From Panagrolaimus kolymaensis (taxonomy: Eukaryota > Nematoda > Chromadorea > Rhabditida > Panagrolaimidae): a stretch of DNA of 64,000 nt. Positions 1-10,300 of this stretch are shown piece after piece. Every line of letters starts with the position of its first letter. Positions within the stretch are counted from its first letter, which is position 1. Location of the stretch: positions 2,542,001-2,606,000 of the forward strand of contig JAJQJQ010000022.1 in assembly GCA_028622995.1 (NCBI GenBank), given 5' to 3'. Under the pieces are notes generated by a model, which saw only the letters and a program-made list of their open reading frames with translations, was not told the origin of the DNA and made no database searches. Made by a program: the position numbers and the translations under genes.

Positions 1-7
1 TTTTTAG

Positions 8-1567
8 GTGGAAAGAAAAATTCGAAGATGAAAAACGTCGATCTAAAGATACAATAGATCGATATGAACGTGAAAAAGAATTGGATGCTTTAAAAGTTAA
101 ATTTGAGATCGAAGTAAGTATTTATTTATTTTTTGTTTACCCATACAAAAAAAAAAGAAAAACCACGAGAGTATTATTTGAGAATGAAAAAAATAACGGT
201 TGATGTCAGCGAATGAGAATTAGTAATAAAAAAAATGCAATCACTTTCCCCATTTTTTGTTCAATCAAAAAAAAACTCACGAACTAAATTTTTTTATGTG
301 TGTGAATTAATTGCATCGACATTTTTTTATTTGCCTAATTTAAATTATTTTATGGCCTTTTAATTTTAAAATGAAAAAATATTACGAAGAAACAAAAAAA
401 AATAAGAGAACCCTTTATTTGACAAACAAACAAAAAAAAGGTTTTTTGCGAAGTACTTTTATTAGGCTGCCAAATTCCAAATTGTTTTTTACCATTACGG
501 CAATGCTATTCTGTAAAACAATACTAAAAAATTTAACTTACATTTTTGAAATTCGTAGCTTCATTTATAATTGATTTTTCGTTAAATTTAAAATCACTTA
601 ACGGTGGTTGTTTCGTAATTGTATGACCTTAAAAATATATTTCAACTTTTCTAATCAAATCGAATTATTACCGCTCAATTGACCTCCTTTATTTTTATAG
701 GGAACTCAACGTGAAAATGAGGCATTAAAAAAGAAATTAGAATCAACCAATGATGAAGTAACAAAATTGCAAAAGAAAAACCGAGAATTACAAATTCAAC
801 TTGAGGAAGCTCTTATGCATGTCGAAGATTTAGAAGCAGAAAGAAATGAAATAAAGCAGGAATTTGAGCAATATAAATTAGAAGCACAAAATAACATTGA
901 AAATTCATCTGAGTTATTAGAGGAATTAACTCGACAAACTGATGAACTTCAAAGGCAAGGAGGTCATCCAAGGCAAGGGTCACTTGCGGATCAAATGATG
1001 AATTTAGAAGAAGAAATAGATCATTTAAAACAAGAAAATAAAGAATTGAGAAGACATAATGAAGATCTTCAATCTCAAATACTTCATGATTCCGTGGCTC
1101 GCGGTCGAGTGCTTCTTCAAGATGGCCTTTCATTGGCTGATGAAATGAATACCATGGACAATGCGGAGTTGATGAATGCTTTAAAAGATCAAGAACTTGA
1201 TAATCAAAAATTACGTCAATATATTAATGGAATATTGATGAGAGTAATTGAAAGGCATCCAGAGATTCTTGAAATTAAGGATGAAGACCTTACTCAAGAT
1301 CATCCAAATAATTCAAGCTGACAATCAGCAGGCCAAAAATGTAATACAAATTCGGATTCCGATTATGATGATTATTGCCCTTCAGTTGTTTCACGTTTAT
1401 CCCTTCCATCAACCACATCATCTTCAGCTGCATCAACAGCAAGTGGAGATACAACAACATCATCATTAAAAAATAAAATATATTCGTATCTTCCTGAATG
1501 GCCCTCATTTTTTAAACGACCTAGTAGTGCTCCTTCTGACGAAGCTTCTTCTCCCCCATCCTCTTAA
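8..1567 (+). CDS. Rab11 family-interacting protein (class II FIP3/4-like), 3' part, with possible readthrough extension
   Basis: Exons 8..113 and 701..1321 are visible; the 5' part lies outside the window, which opens on an intron acceptor. The product is charged, heptad-like coiled coil almost throughout (WKEKFEDEKR, then ENEALKKKLE). It ends in a Rab11-binding segment, YINGILMRVIERHPEILEI, followed by a short acidic stretch and a UGA stop at 1319-1321. Family knowledge: FIP proteins dimerise through this C-terminal coiled coil and bind Rab11-GTP on recycling endosomes, class II members acting in endosome transport and cytokinesis. Odd feature: the frame stays open after the UGA for another 81 codons, a Ser/Thr/Pro-rich tail ending in TAA at 1565-1567. 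An AATAAA signal is at 1783-1788. The family call is strong; class II rather than class I is inferred from the long coiled coil and the absence of a visible C2 domain. Confidence 0.8.
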
Positions 1568-2449
1568 AATTGTACCTATTTCTAGTCTATTATTTTATGG
1601 CATTTTTCTTTTTGTTTTAGGGTTTTTGGTGGCACTGTTCCTTCTATAGCTTGTTGGATTTATGTATATTTGAAATCCATAGGTTTCTATCATGTACAAT
1701 TCTGCACTCATTCAATTCACTTTTTTCCTTCCACACACGGGTGTTTTCTTTCCTTCTTCTTTTTTTATAAATCCTTCAAACAAATAAAAGCTACGTCAAA
1801 AAGTATCTACTTTTAAGATCTCTATCATCCCCTATTATTGGTCGTTTCCCAACATCCTTGCATAATAATATAATTCATCACAAGCCTTTTTAGTCATCTT
1901 TTGCACCAACAACAATTCAATCCATTCATCTATCTGTTTTTATTTCGGTTTCCTATACATAGTTGCACATTTTTGGCCGCTTCTCTGTTAGCAAATGTTC
2001 AAACATTTGAGCTTTTAACATTTTTATTTTATTGCATTACAAAACAAAAAAGTATCATTTCTTTACAAATTTCGTGGTTCATTTTTCAAACTGTATTTGC
2101 TACAAGCGTTGCGTAACAAAACCGGTCTTTCTTTTTTTTTATTTCTTTCTTGACCGCAACGAACTATCTTTATTTTTTTTTTGCCGTTTCAAATTTAATT
2201 TCAGCCTGTGATAATTTTATTTGTTTAAGTCCGTTGTATTTTTTTAAAATGATTCGAAAAACAAAGCATATTCTATTTTCAATGAAATGTTTTATTTCAA
2301 TAAAATTCACAAAAAAATAACATATGCACAGAAAAGGGAAGATACCCAAAAGACAAAAAAAAACTACAAACAAAATAATATCGGCAATAAAATAAGAAAG
2401 AATTGGCTTGAAAGTAAGTTGTAACAGAAGCTTGAAAGAAAAAATTGCT
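1568..2449. other. Shared 3' region between convergent genes
   Basis: No further gene is seen. The left part carries the 3' UTR of the Rab11-FIP gene, with AATAAA at 1783-1788. The right part, read on the minus strand, is AT-rich and probably holds the 3' UTR of the MLF gene. Short open frames here are A/T-run translations without family resemblance. Confidence 0.5.
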
Positions 2450-3506
2450 TTAATCATCATTGGCGAAAAATTTACCAAACATTCCTTTGCGTCGTTTAGA
2501 AGAAGTTCCAGCATCATCTTCGGTGACTTCACTAATATGAGGACCATGACGATTGTTTGTTGAATATGTGACTTGTATATCATCATCGTCATCATCAGGG
2601 ATTTCCACAATAGGTTGTGATACTTTTGTTGATCGACGCGATTGTCCTGAATGTTCCATAGTATCAGCAACATGACGAGAAGAGGAGCGGCCATTTTCAA
2701 TTGCTTGATGACGTGATCCTGATGCATATTCATTCCCAGCAAAACCATTTAGATTGCGATGAGCACGAGACTTGAATTCATGATTAAATTGTTCAGCTTC
2801 AGCTAAAAAGTGACAAATGAAATCAAAAATGTTATATGATAAACTGTAACTTACCTTCATCGAGATTAACAAATCTTTGATTTTTTCTGACTCGCCCATC
2901 TCGATCACGCTTCTTTTCAATAACATGTTCACGATCGCCAATGGCGTGGCCTACAGTAATTTGTTCAAGTTCACCATCCCGAACCGTTCGTCGAGTTTCT
3001 TTTACATCACCAGTCTTACGAACAGAATTTTGAACAACTTTAGGCGCTCCATTACCATCATAGCTGATCATTGTACTTTGAGTGTAAAGATGAGAATGAG
3101 GATCATTGACGGCACTACTTTCCATCATTTGCTAAAAGAAAAATATTAGTATTATATTTGTAAATATTTCATTTTACCATTTGTTGCATTATATTTCCAA
3201 ACATGCCACCACCGAAACCAAATGGATTAGCGAGTTGATTATTATCATGACGTCGACGACTACCACGGCTGCGAGAATCTTCCAACATTCCCATTCTTGG
3301 TTGGCCAAAGCCAGGGAAAAAATTATTCATCATTCCAAAGTTATCGTTCATCATTGAATCCATCATTTGTTCCATTTGACGGTGAGTGCTAAAAAAAATG
3401 AAGTAAGAAAAATAAATACATAAACACATTTCACAAGATAGACGTCAACAAACTTTATGAAATAAAACACTTACCCGAAAGGATCAAAAGGGTCTCTACC
3501 AAACAT
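2450..3506 (-). CDS. Myeloid leukemia factor (MLF) family protein
   Basis: Four exons on the minus strand: 3506..3475, 3388..3178, 3131..2855 and 2802..2450, giving 290 aa with all phases consistent. The start MFGRDPFDPF matches the usual MLF opening of the type MFxxxxxxxDPFF. A Met/Phe/Gly-rich segment follows (MMDSMMNDNFG, PFGFGGGMFG). The conserved MLF core is clear: YDGNGAPKVVQ, VKETRRTVRDGELEQ, GHAIGDREHVIEK and FVNLDE. MLF proteins are small nucleocytoplasmic adaptors linked to transcription, 14-3-3 binding and protein-aggregate handling. The last exon is family-variable. It carries IVEI (238-241) followed by six aspartates, a good SUMO-interaction-like motif, and a basic KRRK near the end that could be a nuclear signal. 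The gene is head-to-head with CHERP, about 1.1 kb apart. Confidence 0.88.
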
Positions 3507-4568
3507 TATTTATTTACGCACAGGTTCAATCTACCAATTTTTAGACGAAAATATACAAAAAGATGTTTATTACCACTCCTAAAAAATGAAAATTGTCACA
3601 TGAAAAGCTAATACCAAAAATAATCAATATCGTATCCACGAGAAAGAATAAACACGAAAGAAGACAAAGTCAATAAAAAAAATATTAGAAACGATAACAA
3701 TTTTTAGTCTTTATTGAAATTTGTTTGAAAGCACAAAATTTACTTTTCTGCATGAAAGGGAAAGTGTCTTTTTTTGCTGTAAAAAAAATTGGAACCGAAG
3801 ATGCGCGAATTTGGTCTCTGCACAACATACATAAAAAAAATGCGCAAAGAACGGGTTTCAACAACAAAAGAAATATAATGCAATGAAAAAGAAAACAACC
3901 GATGACAGCAGCAGCACGCACACAATTTTATTTCTCTAGAACCTTCTTGTGCTTACGGAACTTTGTAGAAAGAAAGAAAAGGATGAAAAAAGTAGAGGCA
4001 AAGCGGAGGGTGCAGAGATTTTGAGGCAATAAATATACACGAATGTGCCCTTTATTTTGCTGTTGATGATGCTATTTTTTATAGTTTTAAACATTGCAAA
4101 ATAACAAGAAAAATGTCAAATGCTAAACTTATGCTTATTCTTTTTTCTTCTTTGGTTTGCTAGCAAAAAAAGAGGTGAAGCAAGAAAGTTTGAAATAAAA
4201 ATATTTATATGGAAGAACAAAAGAAAATCGCAAGCACGATGCAAGAGGGAGAGCACTTGAAAAAATTGATAAAGGCATTATTCAACTTTTTGCATTCATT
4301 TAAAAAATTGTTAAAATATTTTGAAGATCATTTTTTTGATATTTTTTGCTTGAATATTTTATTTATTCATAACTTCATTAACTATTGGAATCAAGCATTA
4401 AAGCGCCATAACCAAGATCTCATTTCCCTGGATTCTTTTTGTTGTTGTCATTTATTATTGTTCCTTAACTTTATCTTATCTACTTTGATTCAACCTTACA
4501 GCTTCATCTACCCTCGGCAACTTTTATTACAAGTAATTGAGGATTTTATTACTATTTTCTGCACAGAT
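3507..4568. other. Intergenic region between divergent MLF and CHERP starts
   Basis: About 1.06 kb separates the two head-to-head start codons, so this interval should hold both promoters or a shared one. It is AT-rich with A and T runs. I see no TATA box that stands out from the background. The open frame at 4209-4628 has no coding character and is not called. Confidence 0.45.
4565..4566 (+). promoter_or_regulatory. Probable spliced-leader acceptor of CHERP
   Basis: A pyrimidine-rich TTTTCTGCACAG ends two bases before the CHERP start codon at 4569. No upstream coding exon in phase is visible, so this AG is best read as a trans-splice acceptor. That is an inference from position and from the nematode context. 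Confidence 0.5.
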
Positions 4569-6629
4569 ATGTCATATCCGCCACATCCTGCTGGTAATTT
4601 TTCTTCATTCCACCAAAGTATTATATAATATTGTTTACAGATGAAAAGCTTCGTGATATCATAGATAAAACAGCTTCAACTGTGGCAACCAATGGTCCAC
4701 AATTTGAACAATATATTCTTGGTAAAAATAATGGCAACCAAAACTTTGTTTTTTTAATCCCTGGTGGCCTTTATAATGATTATTATGAATTTCGAAAACG
4801 AACTGAAATTCAAAATGGTTTGATATTACTTTTTCTTAGTTAACGACATAAAGGTTGTATATATATTTTTTAGCGGCTCTCCAACGACAACCTCCACCAA
4901 TAGCAGCGGCTGCTCCGCCACCTCCTAACCCTTTGAAACCAAGATTTGATTTTGATGCAATTGAAAAACAAATTGTAGCTTTAAAAGCTCAAGTTGCTGA
5001 AAGTGAAAAGAATGTTGCAAGCCAAAAGCATGTTTTAACTCAATCAGTGGAAATACAACTTGAAAAACTTTATGTTGCAAATGAGAAACAAAAAATTGAT
5101 AAATTTATACAGGATTCATTTTTAAACATTACGGGTTTGGATGAAATTTTAGCTTTGAATTCGTATGGATCTCATGTTATTTCTGTAAGTGAAATCCATT
5201 GACTTTGTTTTCAAATAATTTAAAATTTTAGAAAGGAAAACAATGGATACTTGAAACCTGCACAACTGAAAAACAAAAAGAAGTTGTCCTTCTTTATTTA
5301 TTATTTAGAACTAAAACTTCATCTCTTGATTCTGATATTCGTCTCCTAATTGTTTACATCACTGATGAGCTTGCTGCATATTCGAAAAAGCGATTGCCAC
5401 CTTTGTGTTCGACAATAGGCCGATATGTACCTAAATTTTTTGCTTATGCATCAGAATCACGCATTCTTAATATTAAAGAAAAATTATCTAAATGTTTAAA
5501 ATATTGGGAAAGAGAATCATTATTCGATGATAAAGTTTTACTGGTTTGAATTCCATGTTGTTGCATTTTTTAACTCTAATTTATTTTGGTTTTAGCAAGT
5601 TAAAGATCCACAAAAAACACTAACAACTGAAAGAAGTATTGAAATGGCTGAAAGAGCTCGATTAAAACTTCAATTGGATCATGAAAACCAAACTAAAATA
5701 GCTGCATATGAAAAACAGCATTTAGATTATGCTTCACATGTAAATGCTCAAATTGTTGCATTGGAAGCAACAATAAATAATGAAAAGCGTCGAATTTTAA
5801 TGCTTACAACCCCGCAAGAATTAGCTCCAACAGTTCCATATTATAATTTACCCGCTGGAATTTGTGTTAATATGATTAAACCCGAAGATTTTAATGTTAG
5901 TTTTATCCCTTTTTTATTTAAAAAAAACAATATTTATCGTTTCAGTATAAAGCATTAAAAGTAGCAGACATTAGAGTTCCATCTATGGTCGCACCAACTG
6001 AAAGATTAACATCTCAAATTGCCCGATTTTATACAATTATGCCCGAATCGTCCCTTGACGAACAGGGATGGGAGGCGGTAAGAAGAGTTTAATTATTGAA
6101 TATACATACACCAAAACTAGTTTATTTGTTTAGGATGCTCTAAAACCATATTTTGATACCAAAAATGCAGCTAAAAAACAAATGGAAGCTGTATTACTTG
6201 CAGATGGGAAAAATCTTGAAGATATTTATACTAATCGTTATAAATCCCCATCACCTGAACTAATTCGAAAAAAAGCTACACGATTTGATATTAAACCTCG
6301 TGAAGACGTACCTCAATCTCAACCAAAAACAAATAGTAATAGTGGTGGTAATCAATTTAATTATTCATATGATGATATACCAAAAGAAAAACCACCAACA
6401 GCCATGGGTAAATCATCGAATTATAATAATGACGATGATGATGGAATTCCTGATTATTCAACAAGAAGTAGCTTTGGCGGCAATGCAAGCGCTTCTGCGA
6501 ATAGTCAATCAAATGCACCACCAATGTTGTAAGTTTTCCATTTTAGTTATTTAAGACAAATTTATAAACACATTTTTTAGTGGTAAACCAATATCATTTT
6601 CACTTGGTGGCAGTAACAATCGAAAATAA
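4569..6629 (+). CDS. CHERP homologue (SURP and CID domains), short C terminus
   Basis: Eight exons: 4569..4593, 4641..4817, 4874..5184, 5232..5543, 5596..5895, 5946..6077, 6134..6528 and 6581..6629; 566 aa. In order there is a SURP domain (about 9-65: LRDIIDKTAS, NGPQFEQYIL), an Ala/Pro linker, a CID-like domain (about 110-275: GKQWILETC, IRLLIVYITDELAAY), a coiled coil, the CHERP hallmark YYNLPAG (357-363), and a PTERL...EQGWEADAL block. Human CHERP has the same order and associates with U2 snRNP and RNA polymerase II in splicing. Here the long Arg/Ser stretch and the G-patch are absent. The tail is Asn/Ser/Asp-rich and ends GKPISFSLGG. Polyadenylation probably uses AATAAA near 6686. The gene is tail-to-tail with the bHLH gene, 110 bp between stops. 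Confidence 0.9.
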
Positions 6630-6739
6630 AAATGCTTTTCAAAAATTTATTATTTTTTGTTTTTGTTGTTATTTATTAATTTATGAATAAATTACTTTAC
6701 AAACAGATTTCGATAAATAAATAAACATAAAAGTGTATA

Positions 6740-7360
6740 TCATCGAAATCTTCTTGATTCCGATTCAATTAATTGCTTTTGAAATTCATCAAAGCATCGA
6801 CAACATCGAACATGGCGTTCATCTCGAAGGATGGTTTCCAAATGACGAATGTATAAAATTGCGAGTCGAAGAGTTTCAACTTTACTGAGTCTCTTTTCAT
6901 CTTCATCAAATGGAAGGCATTCTCGAAGAGATTCATATGCTTCATTTACACATCTAACTCGATATCTCTCTCGTTCATTTCGTTTCCAAACTGTAGTTCC
7001 AACATTTCTAAAAATCTCAACCGTAGTCTTTTTTTAAAGAATGGACTCAATCAAAGTATGATAGATTTTGATAAATAAACTTACCGAGTTTTATAATCCG
7101 TTAATTGAAATGGTAGTGGAACAATAGCTTCAGGATCAAAGGGACTAATAGTTTTATTATCATTTTTTGAACTTTCATTTATTTGATTTTTATCACCCGA
7201 AATGGATAGAGTATCTAAAAAAACTTTTAGATAAATATAAATTTAAACTTGTTATACAATTACTTGTTTGAGCTCGAAGTAAATTAGCAGCATTTATGGT
7301 TGTTTGAAGAACGTTACCGTAATGAAAAGCTGAAAACATTTCGGGTTGGGTGGATTGCAT
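6740..7360 (-). CDS. Achaete-scute-like bHLH transcription factor (ASCL3/4/5 type)
   Basis: Three minus-strand exons, 7360..7264, 7214..7085 and 7007..6740, encode 164 aa. The bHLH spans about residues 84-135. Its basic region is KRNERERYRVRCVNEAY, helix 1 continues to SLRECLP, and helix 2 begins KRLSKVETLRLAILYIRHL. The pair RNERER...RVRCVNE and KRLSKVETLR is diagnostic of the Achaete-scute class, closest to vertebrate ASCL3/4/5. In Caenorhabditis the corresponding group includes hlh-6 (pharyngeal gland) and hlh-4 (neuronal); I cannot assign orthology. Such factors dimerise with an E protein and bind E-boxes in the nucleus. The N-terminal 75 residues are unremarkable. The C-terminal end has a CCRC cysteine cluster. 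No spliced-leader acceptor is obvious upstream of the start. Confidence 0.85.
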
Positions 7361-10300
7361 CTTTCTTTTTTTTTCTTCAATAAAATAATGATTCACATCC
7401 AACTCAATTATTATTACAAAATAAATGAATTAAATAAAAATAATGGAAGAAAAATGGAATCCGCCTTTTTAGATTTGGGTTTGGTTGATTCAAAGCAAGG
7501 GAAAAGCAAAGGAAAAGCAAACATATGAAGAAAAAAATGTCATTGATTTTGGTCATTTATTCTGTATTTTTAAACTGTTTTTGATGATTGACTAAAAAAA
7601 GCGGAATTTGCTTTGATTTTTTTTCTTCATATTCCCTTTATGTAGAAAAATGGATGACACCGAAAAAGCTTTGAATTCAACTGACTGGTAGCATGAAAAG
7701 CAACAAGCATCCATCCACATCCCAAAATATGATGAGCCTCCGCTTTTGATCGTCCTCTCATTTTTTTGCGTGTGCATTTCCCGCATTAATAAAGGTAAAC
7801 AAAAATAAACAAATCCAAATGGGCTTCTTTTTTGGCAAAAAAAAAGAAGAATAAAATTGAGGCTTATTTGGATTAGTGAAATAATTACCAAACAAAAACT
7901 AATGAAAAGCAAAAAAAGATATCAAATTTAGATAAACCATTAAGTAGCGATACAACTTTTAAATCATTTTTTCTAGATTTATTTTTATAAAAATCACTTC
8001 ATTATTGTAATGAATAAGCAAGAATAAATTAAAGTTTTTACTTTCCTTTCTAAATATGCAAATATTCATGGAATTTTTATTTTTATTTTCAAGAAAGATT
8101 TTGTATATAGTTATATATTTAATGTATGAGCTTGATTTATAAGAAATGTATTTGGATAAAAATAAACAAAGCTCCTATCTAAATTGTGACTTCAAGTTTT
8201 TTTAGTTTTAACTTTGTCGGATGGTTTAAAATTTTGCGTAATCCTTAGGGGTTTTTCAAAAAGCAATAAAATTAAATTTAATGGTATAGTTTATGCAAGA
8301 CCACCAACATTTCATCCTAGTACTCTTGAGCAAAATAATCCCGAACTAATTCTCTTGGGTAACGTTTTGGAATAAAAAATTACAGATGTTTTTTCTTCTC
8401 TGGAAAAGACTTTATAATATACCGCCGCTCTTCTAAATTTACATGAAGAAGATATCAATAATGTAAAAAGTTAAACAGTGAACTTTTTTGGCTTATTAAT
8501 ATTTTTTTCGAGTGTAAGATTCGAGAATAAAGAAATATTTAAAATTAGTTTTTCGTTCTCAAAAAAATGAAGAGAAAAAACCGCTATCTAACAAACATAA
8601 GCTAAATTTATTTATTACGCATTGTTTTTTCCTTTTTTGCATTGTTTTTGTAAAGTTTAAATGAAAGTCATTTGACTAACAACATCATTTAAAAAAAACC
8701 ATTGCCGCTATAATTTTCTTTGGGTTGTTTTTTAAATTTAAAAGATATAGAATTTATCATGACAAAGTTAGAGGTAAAGCATTTTGATTCGGTGAAGATT
8801 TTCTTGATCTAATCGAAATTGTTTTTTTCTTAGTTTCAATTGTTCAAATTAGAAAAAATTAAATTAAATCACTTTGTAAATGTGCCAGCGTTTTTGCCTG
8901 GTGCTGCTGGTCAGTGATGGGTCCACTACCACCATTCCTGCGCAAAAAAAAATTAAAAACACCGCCTCTAATGTAAAAATGTGAAAGTGCGCGAACAAAG
9001 AAAAAAATGGCCATCCTTACTCTACTCATTCTCTTTTTCTCAGGAAAATAGACGACCGAGCTTCCTTGGCCTGATCAAAAGCAAGCAAAAAAAGAGACTA
9101 AAAGAAGCATTTAAAATTCAGTTTTTTTTTAAATTTAAAAGAAAAAATGACTGCGCAAGAATGAAAGCAACGAAATAGATAGGCAGGCACGCGATGTCAC
9201 TGCATAGTTCGGCCAGAAACGTTTTTGATCATTCAAGACATTTTGTTGAAATAGAATGTCTTAATTTTTTTCTGTTAGTTTTTTGCCATACATTTTTTTA
9301 AAAGTAGGTTATAAAAAATAGTTAATTGTGAGAAGACATTTAAGAAAAGTTTAATAGTATTTATTGTTTTCTTCCACCATGTCGTGAATCTCATTCACTT
9401 TTGTCCATTGTAAAAAAATTTAAGCTAGTTTTTTTTGATCGGGCAACATTTCAATGGCCTTCTCACGTCTATCATTTCTTCATTTTTCTTTTTTTCCATA
9501 ACTTTAATAAAAAAATAAAAAAACAATTGCACAGAGGCTATAATTTGCGTAATTTTTCTTTCTCACTCATTGTCATCTTCTTTTTTTTACCGTTATATAT
9601 TAAACCAACCAACCAAGTCTTTTTTTAATACTTTACTTTTCATGATGAATTCTTTGTATAAGAAAAAAACCTGAAAGAAAGCACACATGATTTTTGAGCC
9701 AACAACTTTGATTCGACTCATGTTTTTTTTGTCTCCTCATGGACAATCAAACATTTCAAGTAAAATGTTTTACACAAAAAAACTTCTCCGATCAAGGTTG
9801 ATGTGTTTGCCATCTACAGTAGACTTTTTTATTATCGTTTTTTAACACAAAAATGGGAGAAGAATGACAAAAACGGGCAATGCGTAAAAATATATTTCTT
9901 ATTTTTTCTCATTTTTCTTTCAGGATTGAAAAAGAAAAAAGGGTACTGTCAATGGAAGTTAGTTGAGAGCAAGAAAGTGAATGAAAATGACTCAGAGTCA
10001 GTCAGTGAATGAATAAACTGGAAGAAGAAAAAAAGTTTAAAGACAAAATAATAAAGGCGGAGTCATTGCCGAAGATTTTCATTGTTTCTTTTAAGGATGT
10101 GAGGCAGCGAAGGCGGGCATCACCATCATCGCCTGACTTTTTGTTGCGCAGTCATTTTTTTATTCTTCATTTTCACTTTTTTTTAAGCTTTGCCAGAATT
10201 TTTTTTCGAAGAAAAAAATTTGATTGAATAATTTAGGGTTTCTGTTTTTTTGTAAACTTTTTTTGCTAAAAAAAAACTGGAGAAAAAACAAAGACTTTTT

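Noticed and set aside
1244..1327. 84-nt in-frame GT-AG interval in the Rab11-FIP exon
   Set aside because: Not taken as the main model because removal would delete VIERHPEILEI, the conserved half of the Rab11-binding domain, and the acceptor is weak; kept as the rival explanation for the UGA.
4209..4628. 139-codon open frame upstream of CHERP
   Set aside because: It runs through the likely promoter, is rich in Phe, Leu and Cys from T-runs, and ends across the CHERP first exon in another frame.
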